39,066 nt of DNA from an uncultured Bacteroidales bacterium (GCA_905234455.1 CAJOIH010000030.1:1-39066), one strand, 5' to 3'; counted from the stretch's first letter, positions 16,928-27,500 are shown. Numbers and translations: made by a program. Notes: generated from the letters alone by a model not told the origin.

Positions 16928-18523
16928 ATGGACTGCCTGATGAAAAAAAGCATTTTATTGATCATGGCGTTGTTTTTGTGGATCACAGCCTCGGCCAAAG
17001 TTCCCTCTAGGGAGCTATTCTGGAAAGTGGTATTCCCCGTCATGGAGACTCCTGCCGTCTATACGGCTACCATCGACGACAAGGATTTTCTGGTTTTTGT
17101 GGAGTACAGCGACAGCCTGCTCGTCAAAGGGCATTATATGGCTCTGGAGGCCACGGCGACCGATACGCTGCCTTTTCGTCTGGAAGCCCGAGGCCGCAAC
17201 GCCAGACTGTATTATAATGGTGAGCGGGAGACCTTTCGTCCACGCGTTGAATCGATGGATGAACGGCATGCCGAAGGCAAGGCGCGATTGAGTTTGTTGG
17301 GTACGGCACATTTTCATCTTTTAATCCACGAAATTCCTGATTTCCAGGATTTTGATAACGATCGCTATCAGGATACCTTGTTTGCGGTGGAAGAGATCAA
17401 CGATCTTTGTTATGCCAAAGTACTGGGCTATTGGTCGGAGTTGGGCGACGAGACAGATGTCACCGACAAGGTATTTCGGCTGGTGGATGCCATCAACGAG
17501 GTTCCGTTGGACCTGCATCTCGACATCTTCCGACCTGTAAACGACACGATGACGAAACACCCCTTGGTGATGTTAGTCCACGGTGGTGCGTTTTATTTCG
17601 GGTCGAAAGACGACAAGTCGATCACCCGTTGGTGCCGGCACCTCGCTTCCCTGGGTTATGTGACGGCCTCAATCGATTACAGGATAGGCTTTCTTCCCAA
17701 TATGTCCAGCATTGGCCGGGCAGGCTACCGGGCCGTGCAGGATGCCCACGCTGCTATGCGTTACCTGGTCTCGCACCAGGAAGAGTATGGCATCGACACC
17801 TCCATGATTTTCGTGGGAGGCGCCAGCGCCGGGGCTATCACCGTGCTCAACCTCGCCTTCATGACCAACGAAACCCGTCCCAGCTACACTCGTAAAGGAT
17901 TCCTCCGCCCTGAATTGGGCGATATCGACACCTGTGGCAATGCCATCAAGGCCGACTTCCACATCAAGGGTTTGGTCGACATGTGGGGTGCCATGCCCGA
18001 CACCGCCGCTCTTCGCGGACACAATATCCCGATCCTGGCCTTCCATGGCGACGCCGACAACATCGTCCCTTACGATTTCAACTATCCTTTCGACCTTGCC
18101 AGTCCGGTGAACATCCTGTTGGCTGAGAAGATGTACGGCTCGTCGTGCATTGTCGACCGGGCCATCAAGTTGGGACACCATGCCCAGCTGGTCACCTTTG
18201 CCGGCTTCAAGCATTCACCTCATGTCGATCCGGGGACCAAGGCTTTGAATGAGAACTTCTACATCATCCAAGAGATGATGTCGGACTTTTTCTATGACCT
18301 TATCGCCCCTAAAGAGCTGGAAATCATCGAAGACCACTCCGACTATACGGTGCATCCTGCACCTTTGGCCACCAGTTGGAAAGTCGAAGGCGGCGTCATC
18401 CTCTCTTCGGGGAATGACAGTTTGCGTGTGGCTTGGATCAAGAATGCCCCCCAACATGCCATCACCATTTCGGCAACGCTGCCTTACGGCATCGGCGTTA
18501 CCGAAACAGTGAATGTCAAATAG
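16928..18523 (+). CDS. Secreted alpha/beta hydrolase (esterase/carboxylesterase-like)
   Basis: The 531-residue protein has a signal peptide (MKKSILLIMALFLWITASA), an N-terminal beta-rich domain of unknown type (to about 190) and an alpha/beta hydrolase domain. The oxyanion-hole block is MLVHGGAFYFGSKDD, the nucleophile elbow GGASAGA (Ser near residue 300), an acid in FHGDADNIVPYDF and a His in GFKHSPHVD, giving a complete triad. The C-terminal about 70 residues (ATSWKVEGGVILSSGNDSLRVAWIKN) resemble a degenerate beta tail, not a clear T9SS signal. The substrate is unknown. ATG 16928 has an A-rich leader typical of the group; ATG 16940 (MKKS) is the alternative. It converges with the adhesin gene with 2 bp between stops. 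Confidence 0.85.
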   Translation: MDCLMKKSILLIMALFLWITASAKVPSRELFWKVVFPVMETPAVYTATIDDKDFLVFVEYSDSLLVKGHYMALEATATDTLPFRLEARGRNARLYYNGERETFRPRVESMDERHAEGKARLSLLGTAHFHLLIHEIPDFQDFDNDRYQDTLFAVEEINDLCYAKVLGYWSELGDETDVTDKVFRLVDAINEVPLDLHLDIFRPVNDTMTKHPLVMLVHGGAFYFGSKDDKSITRWCRHLASLGYVTASIDYRIGFLPNMSSIGRAGYRAVQDAHAAMRYLVSHQEEYGIDTSMIFVGGASAGAITVLNLAFMTNETRPSYTRKGFLRPELGDIDTCGNAIKADFHIKGLVDMWGAMPDTAALRGHNIPILAFHGDADNIVPYDFNYPFDLASPVNILLAEKMYGSSCIVDRAIKLGHHAQLVTFAGFKHSPHVDPGTKALNENFYIIQEMMSDFFYDLIAPKELEIIEDHSDYTVHPAPLATSWKVEGGVILSSGNDSLRVAWIKNAPQHAITISATLPYGIGVTETVNVK

Positions 18524-18525
18524 AA

Positions 18526-21451
18526 TTACCTAACCACGATCTTCTGGGTCCTCACTTGCTCTCCGTTGACTAAATGCAAGACGTAGACACCTGTGGGGAA
18601 GTTAGGAGTTAGGAGTGAGGAGTTAGGAGTGAGGAGTTGTTTGGCAAGGAGTTGGTGGCCGAGGACGTCGATGACCTGAAGCGTGCCGGTGCCGTTTACA
18701 ATGATCTCCCCGTTGCTGATGAAGGCGAAGTCGTCTAGAGTATCTAGATCCTTAGCGGCGAATACCAACTTGAACCTGCTGGCGTAATCCGTGGTTTTGG
18801 CCTCGAAGGTGTAGCTTGGCGTCTGAAGCAGGTCGATGTCGGCGCCTGTCAGATGGTCAATCAGGTGCAGATATCCCATCTCCACAGCGGCGGGGCTCAC
18901 CGTAATCGTATAGTTCCCATGACGTGTGGCTTTGAAGTTCAAAGGCATCTCACCCTGCTTTTGGGCAAAGGCAATGGCGTATTCTTCGTTGTCCTGCGGG
19001 ATGTAGATGTTGGCGTTTTGGCTGCCGAAGTAGAACTTGCCAAGTTCAGCGTCTTCGTTGAAGCTGAGGATGGCCTTGTCGATGGTGTTGGAAATGGCAC
19101 CTCCACGGGTGGTCACTTGTTCGGCCAGGGCGATTTGCAGATGGCCGTTGTTGGAGGCAGTCATGCTAGGTTGAGTGGTGCTGAACCTGACCGTCTCGTT
19201 TTCACCTTCGGCTTGTACCATGATACCTGTGCAGGGCGGGATGGTGACGGCAGTGTAGTTGTCGTAGTTCTCAACCGGCTCAATGTCAGTGCCTTCGTCG
19301 TTCATCTTATAAAACGGCCTGTTGACGTAGGCTTCCTCGTTGAACGGGTTGCCCACCAGGTTCCAGCCGGCAAATTGGGCGTTGGCGTCGTAGGTAAGAG
19401 CGATGGTGGTGTCAGCGCTTGTGTTGAACGTTCCGACAAAGATCAATGCTTTGGTGGTTTTGCTGGCATAGAGATAGCCCTTGCCGTTTTCGAGCACGAA
19501 CGGATTGGCGTTGGTGTTGTGCTGCACGGAGTTCTCCCATTCGCCGGTGGTACTTGATTGGTTGAAGCGGTACAGGTCGTAATCATACAGTCCGCTCTCA
19601 CTGTTGTAGGATCCTACGAGGTTTCCTGCTGCATTCGGGGTGATGCTTCCCGAGAGGGGCGAAGCGATGAACACCCATTTTTCGCTGAGTTCGCTGTCGC
19701 CATAGCCTGTCACAGTAACGGCGGCCACGCAGGGTACTAGGTAAAAGGCCTGCTCGGCCACGGTGGCGTTTTCAGGGAAGTTGTTGATGGTGTTCAAGCC
19801 GATGCAGTAGGCGAAGGCCTCGAAGCCGATGGTGGTCAGCGTCGAGGGCAGATTGACGGTGGTCAAGTTGCCATAGGAGAGCACATTATTCGTGCCAGCG
19901 AAGGCCGAAGCGGCAATGTTGGTGATGCCCTCGCCGATGGTGAGAGTCTTGACGTAATTGGCAATGCTGAACCAGGGATAGTCATTGTTGTTGGCAGCAG
20001 ACTTCATCTCGCCTGTGCCGGTGATGGACAGCGTACCGTCGTGGAAAGCCCATGTCAGGATGTTGCTATCACCCCAAGTGCCGCTAGCATCAGGGGCAAT
20101 AATGGTGAACGATGCCCACTGGCTGCCGGTATAATTGCCTTGACCGACAATCTCCACCTTGCACTCGTCGCCGATTTGCGATTCCGTGATGGGCTCGCCG
20201 TTGGCGTAGGTCACGCTGCCAAATAGGTAGTCCGTTCCCAAGGCTAACACTGTCTCGCCGTCCTTGACTACGACGCCCATTCCCGCTATGAACTCTTGTG
20301 CATAACTCTCAGAATAATTATTATTAGCATATTCGAACTTGTAGCAGATATTCTCGAAAGGATTGTTAGGGCCTTCCAGCGTTTGATTTGGCACGGTGAT
20401 GTCGCAATTTGCGATGCCTGTCACGGGACGCAGTGTCGTGTTCTTCAAGGCTTCGAGCGTGGCCGATGCTGTATTGCTGTCGTAGGTATTCGTGCCATCG
20501 GTCATCACTTTGCCGTCGGCAATCTTCACCGAGCCAGTTCCGGTTACGTCAATACTTTTGAAAGAAATGAAATCAGTGGCGTTCGTATAGCCGAGGATGA
20601 TATCAGATTGATTATAAGCAACTATATCACCAGATCCTTCTGCAGTCACCTGACCACCTTTGATGCTGACGCCCGAATTGCCATAGATGGAATAGAGTAA
20701 TGTGCTTGTGGCTGTGACCACACCGCCATTGATGGTAAGGTGTTCCGCGGAGATAGAGCTATTTTCGCTGCTGGTCACATTGACAGTGCCACTATTGATG
20801 GTGATGTCCCAGCAAGAGATGCCATCGCCAACCGCCGTGACGCTGAGCGTACCGCCCTGTTCCGTCTCTCCGTAGATGGTGAGGTTTTTATTGTTTGTAG
20901 CGCCGTCGATTCCATGGCTGCTTGTATTGACGGTCATCGTCTTGCCTTCGCCGAGGAAGAGGATCACGTCGCCCGTGAGGGGTAATTGTGCTGTTGTAGG
21001 TGATGTCGCTGTTCACCAAGTACACGCCGGCAGCAAGCGAGGTCTCGTTACTTGTCAGTGTGGTGGCGGTGACGGTCACGGTTAAGGTTATATCCGCAGT
21101 GCCGAGGTTGTTGGTGGCGGTGAAGGTGAAATCGTAGGTGCCTGGGAAGATGGTGTTGAAAAGGAAGGTGTCATTGTCGAAAAGGTAGTCCTCGGAGTCG
21201 GCCGAAGTCAGCGCGATAGTGGGTGACGGGGAACCGGACGCATAGGTGGAGACGTTCTCGAATTCATAATATTCACCAGCGGCAACGGTAGCCGAAGTCG
21301 GGAAGCTGCTGTCCCAGGAAGGGGCGGTGCCGTTGTCGGTGAAATAAGATGAGTTGTCTTCTGCCCACGCCGTTGCACAGGTCAAGACGAGGGCGAGTAA
21401 AATGAGCGCTGCGCGCTTGATAATGTTGGCTTTAGTAAATGTTGTAGTCAT
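18526..21451 (-). CDS. Large T9SS-secreted adhesin-like protein, frameshifted in this sequence
   Basis: Translation from 21451 gives a signal peptide (ALILLALVLTCATAWA) and about 140 residues ending SDITYNSTIT. The frame then breaks. Removing one base from the GGGG run at 20979-20982 restores a continuous product of about 975 residues: SDITYNSTIT, then LTGDVILFLGEGKTM. Next come repeated beta-helix-like segments (GGTLSVTAVGDGIS, INSGTVNVTSSENSSI, INGGVVTAT), a BspA-like leucine-rich repeat stretch (SAFAGTNNV, IGFEAFAYCIGL) and a beta-sandwich part. The C-terminus, QVIDVLGHQLLAK...FPTGVYVLHLVNGEQVRTQKIVVR, is a T9SS type A sorting tail. It is probably a surface adhesin. The single-base insertion may be a sequencing error or a contingency site. 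Confidence 0.8.
18601..18635. repeat. Tandem 7-bp repeat inside the T9SS tail of the adhesin
   Basis: Five perfect heptamers lie head to tail on the plus strand: GTTAGGA, GTTAGGA, GTGAGGA, GTTAGGA, GTGAGGA. Because 7 is not a multiple of 3, the coding strand reads them in successive frames, giving the loop LLTPNSSLLTPNF inside the sorting domain. Any change in copy number that is not a multiple of three would shift the frame. Confidence 0.85.
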
Positions 21452-21491
21452 TGTTGATATGTTTATTGTTTATTACTCTTTTTTAAGGGCG

Positions 21492-21499
21492 CAAAAGTA
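21492..21499 (-). promoter_or_regulatory. Candidate -7 box of the adhesin gene
   Basis: Minus-strand TACTTTTG lies 40 bp upstream of the adhesin start at 21451, a usual distance for this group. The -33 element is weak. Confidence 0.45.
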
Positions 21500-21512
21500 C
21501 TTTTTTTTCTGC

Positions 21513-21541
21513 TTGTGATTCCGAAAAAATCCGTAATTTTG
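21513..21541 (+). promoter_or_regulatory. Bacteroides-type promoter of tnaA
   Basis: TTG at 21513-21515 and TAATTTTG at 21534-21541 are 18 bp apart and lie 39 bp upstream of the tnaA ATG. No TnaC-like leader peptide is visible in the short leader, so E. coli-style attenuation is unlikely. Confidence 0.6.
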
Positions 21542-21580
21542 GACGTTTTTCTGAAATCTTCAAATTAAACAAAGTATACT

Positions 21581-22957
21581 ATGGAATTACCATTTGCAGA
21601 AGCGTGGAAAATCAAGATGGTCGAACCCATTAAGAAATCCACAAGAGAACAACGCGAAAAGTGGCTCCAAGAAGCCCACAACAACATCTTCATGCTGAAG
21701 AGCGACTACGTCTACATCGACCTGCTCACCGACTCCGGCACTGGCGCCATGAGCGACCGCCAGTGGAGCGCGATGATGATGGGCGACGAGAGCTACGGCG
21801 GAGCCCGTTCCTTCTACCACATGAAGGACACCATCACCGAACTCACCGGTTTCGAGTACGTGATCCCCACCCACCAGGGTCGTGCAGCTGAAAATGTGCT
21901 GTTCAGCTACCTGGTGAAGCCCGGTATGGTCATCCCCGGCAACGCCCACTTCGACACCACCAAGGGCCACATCGAGAGCCGTAAGGCCTTCGCCATCGAC
22001 GTCACCGTGCCAGAGGCCTACGACACCCAACTGGAAGTCCCCTTCAAAGGCAACGTCAGCCTCGAGAAACTTGAGAAGGTGCTCGTTGAGAACAAGGGCA
22101 ACGTGCCGTTCATGGTCCTCACCGTCACCAACAACACGGTCGGCGGTCAACCCGTCAGCATGCAGAACGTCCGCGAGACATGCGCCCTCTGCCATAAATA
22201 TGGCGTGCCGGTGGTGGTCGACAGCGCCCGCTTCATCGAGAACTGCTACTTCATCAAGACCCGTGAGAAGGGTTACGAGAACAAGACCCTCCGCGAAATC
22301 GCCAAGGAGATGTACTCCTATGCCGATGCCATGACCATGAGCGCCAAGAAAGACGCCCTGGTCAACATGGGCGGCTTCATCGCCACCAACAAGAAAGAAT
22401 GGTATGAAGGTGCCAAGCTGTTCTGCATCCCCTTCGAAGGCTTCCTCACCTACGGCGGCATGAACGGTCGCGACATGGACGCCCTGGCCGTCGGTCTGAA
22501 AGAAAACATCGAATTCGACATGGTCGAGACCCGTATCAAACAAGTGCATTACCTCGCCGCCAAACTCGACGAGTACGGCATTCCTTACCAGCGTCCTGCC
22601 GGTGGCCACGCCATCTTCGTCGATGCCGACAAGGTGTTGGACCAGATCCCGAAGGAAGAGTTCCCGGCCCAGACCCTCACCTGCGAGCTCTATCTCGAAG
22701 CCGGCATCCGCGCCTGCGAAATCGGCTACGTGCTGGCCGACCGCGACCCGGTCACCCGCGAGAACCGCTTCGGTGGCAACGACTTCGTACGCCTCTGCAT
22801 CCCGCGCCGTGTGTACACCAACAACCACATGGATGTCATCGCCGCTGCCCTAAAGAACGTCTACGACCGTCGCCATGAAATCAAGCGCGGTCTCGAAATC
22901 ACCTGGGAAGCCGAGCTGATGCGCCACTTCACCTGCCAGTTCAAGAGACTGGGATAA
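21581..22957 (+). CDS. tnaA: Tryptophanase (tryptophan indole-lyase)
   Basis: The 458-residue PLP enzyme splits tryptophan to indole, pyruvate and ammonia. It reads end to end like Bacteroides tryptophanase: MELPFAEAWKIKMVEP, YIDLLTDSGTGAMSDRQW, THQGRAAENVLFSY, NNTVGGQPVSMQNVRE, VVVDSARFIENCYFIKTRE, the PLP-lysine block MSAKKDALVNMGGF, and RPAGGHAIFVDADKVL. ACEIGYVLADRDP near the C-terminus fits tryptophanase better than tyrosine phenol-lyase, which is the main alternative within the beta-eliminating lyase family. It is followed 4 bp later by a small membrane protein and then by a T9SS nuclease, probably one transcript. Confidence 0.93.
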   Translation: MELPFAEAWKIKMVEPIKKSTREQREKWLQEAHNNIFMLKSDYVYIDLLTDSGTGAMSDRQWSAMMMGDESYGGARSFYHMKDTITELTGFEYVIPTHQGRAAENVLFSYLVKPGMVIPGNAHFDTTKGHIESRKAFAIDVTVPEAYDTQLEVPFKGNVSLEKLEKVLVENKGNVPFMVLTVTNNTVGGQPVSMQNVRETCALCHKYGVPVVVDSARFIENCYFIKTREKGYENKTLREIAKEMYSYADAMTMSAKKDALVNMGGFIATNKKEWYEGAKLFCIPFEGFLTYGGMNGRDMDALAVGLKENIEFDMVETRIKQVHYLAAKLDEYGIPYQRPAGGHAIFVDADKVLDQIPKEEFPAQTLTCELYLEAGIRACEIGYVLADRDPVTRENRFGGNDFVRLCIPRRVYTNNHMDVIAAALKNVYDRRHEIKRGLEITWEAELMRHFTCQFKRLG

Positions 22958-22961
22958 TAGG

Positions 22962-23528
22962 ATGACTACACCCGCCATCATCATCGGAATCGTCTATGTG
23001 TTGGCGTTGACCACCAGCATCGTGCCATGGGCCGTGGGACTCGAACCGAAAGGGGAAAGCACCCCGTCAAGGCAGGTGCTGGTGGCCTTGGTGTTTGCCG
23101 CCACCCAGGCATTGATGGCCCTCCTCGGCCATCTGCTGGGCATGATGGTCGGCTACCTGTTCGGCGATCTCCTGAAATATGTGACCTTCGGCATGATGGT
23201 GATCGTGGCCGTCAAGATGATCGTCGACTCCATGAAAGTGCTCAAAGGCAAACGCCTCTATTCTTTCACCTCCAATTGGGGCTATCTGCTACTCGGCATC
23301 CTTGCCGGGATGAACACCTTGTTGATGAGCGTCTGCAGCCAAGGCTATATGCCCTTCGGCAACGGGTATTTCCTTGCCATCGCTGGCGCCGCTTTCCTTT
23401 GGGCCTGGCCTTCGGTGCGGAAACTTTATACCCCGAAAATGCTCCGTACCACCAGCTTCATTGAGTTCTCTGGTGCGGTGTTCCTGATCGTCATCGCGAT
23501 ACTCTATCTATTTACCGACTTAATCTGA
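22962..23528 (+). CDS. Small multi-pass membrane protein, MntP-like
   Basis: The 188-residue protein has about six hydrophobic segments in two halves: AIIIGIVYVLALTTSIVPWAVGL, VLVALVFAATQALMALLGHLLG, LKYVTFGMMVIVAVKMIVDSM, then NWGYLLLGILAGMNTLLMSVCSQG and two more. The spacing of these segments and the LVFAATQALMALLG and VKMIVDSM blocks recall the MntP/DUF204 manganese exporters. However, the Asp residues normally found in the two SMDAFAVS/SIDALAVG-like motifs are absent here, so it may not move manganese. The gene begins 4 bp after tnaA and overlaps the next start by one base, so it is probably co-expressed with tryptophanase. Confidence 0.6.
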   Translation: MTTPAIIIGIVYVLALTTSIVPWAVGLEPKGESTPSRQVLVALVFAATQALMALLGHLLGMMVGYLFGDLLKYVTFGMMVIVAVKMIVDSMKVLKGKRLYSFTSNWGYLLLGILAGMNTLLMSVCSQGYMPFGNGYFLAIAGAAFLWAWPSVRKLYTPKMLRTTSFIEFSGAVFLIVIAILYLFTDLI

Positions 23529-24541
23529 TGAAAATGAAACGTTTGTTGCTTTTTGTTTTCGCCCTCTCACTGGCAGTGGCCGCTGTGGCCCAGCCTCCGG
23601 CGAACTACTATAATGCCGCCAACGGCCTTACCGGCGACCGGCTGAAATCGGCCCTGCACAACATCATCAAAGGCCATACCTCTATCTCGTATGCCCAAAT
23701 CTGGAACGCCTTCTGGAGTACCGACAACAAAGGCAACGGCATCGTGTGGGACATGTATTCCGACCGCCCCAACGGCACACCGCCCTATACCTTCCACCTT
23801 GGTCAGGACCAATGCGGCAGCTACAACAGCGAGGGCGACTGCTACAACCGCGAACATTCATGGCCTCAGAGCTGGTTCAACAACGACGGCACCGCCAGAA
23901 CCGACTTGCACCATATCTTCGCCACCGACGGCTGGGTCAACAACAAACGCGACAACTATGCCTTCGGCGAAGTGCAGTCAGCCTCCTGGACCTCCCAAAA
24001 CGGATCCAAACTGGGCTCTTGCAAGACATCGGGCTTCAACGGCACTGTGTTCGAGCCTATCGATGCCTATAAAGGCGACTTCGCCCGCGCCATCATGTAT
24101 ATGAGCGTGCGCTACTATACTGAGGATAGCAGTTGGGGCACAAGCGACATGACCAACAAGTCGGTCATCAAACCCTGGGCCATCGCCATGCTGCTCCGTT
24201 GGAACGACCTCGACCCCGTCAGCCAAAAGGAAATCGACCGCAACAACGCCATCTACGACGACTACCAGCATAACCGCAACCCCTTCGTCGACCACCCTGA
24301 ATACGCCAGAATGATTTGGGACCCTACCTGGAGCGCCGACGAATATGAGACCCCAACCGCCCCCCAACCCGACCAAGTCATCGTGTATGACCTCAGTGGA
24401 CGGAAACTGTTGCAAAGCGACATCAGGAATAAAGAGAGCGAAACGCTTCAATTGAAAAACAAACTTCAACGAGGCTGTTACCTGATTCAGTATATCGAGG
24501 GAAATCGAGTGATAAAGAACGAGAAATTGTTGGTTAATTAA
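23528..24541 (+). CDS. Secreted endonuclease I family nuclease with T9SS sorting tail
   Basis: The 337-residue protein has a signal peptide (LLLFVFALSLAVAAVA-QPP), an endonuclease I domain at about 25-270 and a short C-terminal tail. The nuclease domain shows YNREHSWPQSWF and TDLHHIFATDGWVNNKRDNYAFGEV, the metal- and His-containing core of the EndA/NucM family, and RNNAIYDDYQHNRNPFVDHPEY near its end. The tail (VIVYDLSGRKLLQ, LQRGCYLIQYIEGNRVIKNEKLLVN) is a T9SS type A sorting sequence. It should degrade extracellular nucleic acid at the cell surface. Its ATG overlaps the previous stop (TGATG). Confidence 0.9.
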   Translation: MKMKRLLLFVFALSLAVAAVAQPPANYYNAANGLTGDRLKSALHNIIKGHTSISYAQIWNAFWSTDNKGNGIVWDMYSDRPNGTPPYTFHLGQDQCGSYNSEGDCYNREHSWPQSWFNNDGTARTDLHHIFATDGWVNNKRDNYAFGEVQSASWTSQNGSKLGSCKTSGFNGTVFEPIDAYKGDFARAIMYMSVRYYTEDSSWGTSDMTNKSVIKPWAIAMLLRWNDLDPVSQKEIDRNNAIYDDYQHNRNPFVDHPEYARMIWDPTWSADEYETPTAPQPDQVIVYDLSGRKLLQSDIRNKESETLQLKNKLQRGCYLIQYIEGNRVIKNEKLLVN

Positions 24542-24559
24542 AAATAATAATTAACTTTG
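24530..24559 (+). promoter_or_regulatory. Bacteroides-type promoter of purL
   Basis: TTG at 24530-24532 and TAACTTTG at 24552-24559 are 19 bp apart; the -33 lies within the last codons of the nuclease gene. The start site would fall near 24566, favouring ATG 24591 over TTG 24573 as the purL start. Confidence 0.65.
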
Positions 24560-24590
24560 CGAGCATATTTAATTGCAAAAAACTGCTATT

Positions 24591-27500
24591 ATGATATGCT
24601 TCTTTAATTCTGGAAATCAACGAGTTATAGCTGTTGATTCTGTATCGGAGCTCAATTCTGAAACCCTATCGCGCCTTTCATGGCTGTTCGGCAAGGCCAC
24701 TTTGGTCAAAGCCAAGTCAGTGAAAGGCTTTTTTGTCGGCCCACGCCGTGAAATGATCACCCCCTGGAGTACCAATGCCGTCGAAATCACCCAAAACATG
24801 GGTATCCAAGGCATTGTCCGCATCGAGGAGTTCCATGAAGTGGACTCGCAAGACGCCCCCTACGACCCCATGCTTCAGGCCCTCTACCATAACCTCGACC
24901 AAAAGGTCTTCACCGTCAACCGCAAACCCGAACCGCTGAAGCATATCGACGACATTGCCGCCTATAACGCCCAGGAAGGCCTGGCCCTCAGCGAGGAGGA
25001 GATCGCCTACCTGCAAGGCATCGAGAAGAAGATCGGCCGCAAGCTCACCGACAGCGAGGTGTACGGCTTCGCACAAGTCAACTCGGAACACTGCCGCCAC
25101 AAGATCTTCAACGGCACCTTCATCATCGACGGCAAGAAGATGGGCAGCACCCTGTTCGCCCTCATCAAGAAGACCTCCACCACCAACCCCAACCGGCTGG
25201 TCTCCGCGTATAAGGACAACGTGGCCTTCGTGCTCGGCCCCCGCGTGGAGCAGTTCGCCCCCTTGGGACAATACGAGGCCAGCTACTTCCAAGTTAAAGG
25301 CATCGACACTATCATCTCGCTCAAGGCCGAGACGCATAACTTCCCCACTACCGTGGAACCCTTCAACGGCGCTGCCACAGGCACCGGCGGCGAGATCCGC
25401 GACCGTCTGGCAGGTGGACAGGCCAGCCTTCCGCTGGCAGGTACCGCAGTCTACATGACCTCGTACCCCCGTACCGCCGACGACCGCAGCTGGGAAGACA
25501 ATGCCGAACCGCGCAAATGGCTCTATCAGACCCCTGAAGAGATCCTCATCAAGGCCTCCAACGGTGCTTCCGACTTCGGCAACAAATTCGGCCAGCCCCT
25601 CATCAACGGCAGCCTGCTGACCTTCGAGCACCAGGAGAAGGAAACCCTGGGCTACGACAAGGTGATCATGCTTGCCGGCGGCATCGGCTTCGCCAAGAAA
25701 CAGGACGCCAAGAAGATGGAACCCGAACCGGGTGACGTCATCGTGGTGCTGGGCGGCGACAACTACCGCATCGGCATGGGCGGCGGCGCTGTGTCGAGCG
25801 TCGACACAGGACAATACAGCAACGCCATTGAGCTCAACGCCGTGCAACGCGCCAACCCCGAGATGCAGAAACGTGTCAGCAACGTCATCCGCGCCATGGC
25901 CGAAAAAGACACCAACCCCATCCGCAGCATCCACGACCACGGCGCCGGCGGACACCTCAACTGCCTCTCCGAGCTCATCGAAGACGCCGGTGGCACGGTG
26001 TATGTCGACAAGCTCCCCGTGGGTGATCCCACGCTCTCCGACAAGGAGATCATCGGCAACGAGTCGCAGGAACGCATGGGCCTGCTGGTGAAGAAAAAAG
26101 ACCTGGCCCTGGTACGCAAGACCGCCGAGCGTGAACGTGCCCCGTACTACGAGGTCGGCGAGGTGACCGGCGACGAACGCCTGCGCTTCGTCCGCGAAAA
26201 AGGCGAAGCCCCCATCGACCTGGCCATCAGCGACTTCTTCGGCAGCGCCCCCAAGACCGTGCTCACCGATCACACCAAACCCGTCAACTTCAAGAAGATC
26301 AGCTATACCAAACGCGACTTCCACAAATACCTCAACAAGGTCCTACAACTCGAGGCTGTGGCCTGCAAGGACTGGCTCACCAACAAGGTCGACCGCTCGG
26401 TGACCGGCCGTGTGGCCCAGCAGCAGTGCGTGGGTGAGGTGCAGCTCCCGCTGGCCAACCTCGGCATCAGCGCCCTCGACTATACCGGTCGCCGCGGCGT
26501 GGCCACCGCCTTGGGCCATGCACCCATCGCCGGCCTCATCGACCCGGCCGCAGGCTCACGCCTCTCGGTGTCGGAAGCCCTCACCAACCTCGTGTGGGCC
26601 CCCATCGAAGGCAACCTGCAAGGCGTCTCGCTGAGCGCCAACTGGATGTGGCCCGCCTGTACTCCGCCGTGAAGGCCCTGAGCGACTATGCCATTGCCTT
26701 GGGTATCAACGTGCCCACCGGCAAGGACTCACTCTCTATGACCCAGAAATATCCCGACGGCCAGAAAGTAGTTGCCCCGGGCACCGTCATCGTCAGCGCC
26801 GTCGGCGAGGTGAGCGACATCCGCCGCACCGTGCGCCCCGTGATGAAAGGTAGACTCGACAGCGAGCTGCTCTATGTCGACTTCTCCAGCGACGGCTTCG
26901 AACTCGGCGGCAGCAGCTTCGCCCAAGCCATCGGCGCCGTGGGCCAAAAAGCCCCCGACGTGAAGAGCCCCGCCTACTTCAAGAAAGCCTTCAACGCCGT
27001 GCAACGCCTCATCGAAGAAGGCCTCGTGATGGCCGGCCACGACGTCTCGGCAGGCGGCTTGATCACAACCCTCTTGGAGATGAACTTCGCCAATACCGAG
27101 ATGGGTATGGAACTCAACCTCAAGGACTTCGACAAGGAAGACTTCACCTCGGTGATGTTCTGCGAGAAGCCCTCGGTGGTGCTTCAAGTGACCGACGACG
27201 GCGCCGCCAAGAAACTGCTGCGTCAGCTGGGCGTCCGCTTCAAAGTCCTCGGCAAACCCACCGTCAAACGCCAAATCACCATCCGCCACGCAGGCCACGA
27301 CTACCTGTTCGATATCGACGCCCTGCGCGATGTGTGGTACCGCTCGTCGTACCTGCTCGACCGCAAGCAATGCGGTGAGCGCAAGGCCCTGGAGCGCTTC
27401 GAGAACTACAAGAAACAATACCTCCACTATAGCTTCGGCCGTGGCTTCACAGGCAAGGCCAAAGACCTCGGCATCGTGATGAACCGCCGCAAGAAGAGCG

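Noticed and set aside
21587..22828. 413-residue minus-strand open frame over tnaA
   Set aside because: tnaA is unmistakable on the plus strand; the opposite frame shows no motif or promoter.
24717..26324. 535-residue minus-strand open frame inside purL
   Set aside because: Exact antisense of conserved purL code; His/Val/Ala-rich shadow with no recognisable domain.
26594..26672. Programmed frameshift or translational bypass in purL
   Set aside because: No slippery heptamer is evident, and family residues are missing at the junction, which a bypass would not explain. A DNA deletion or assembly error fits better.
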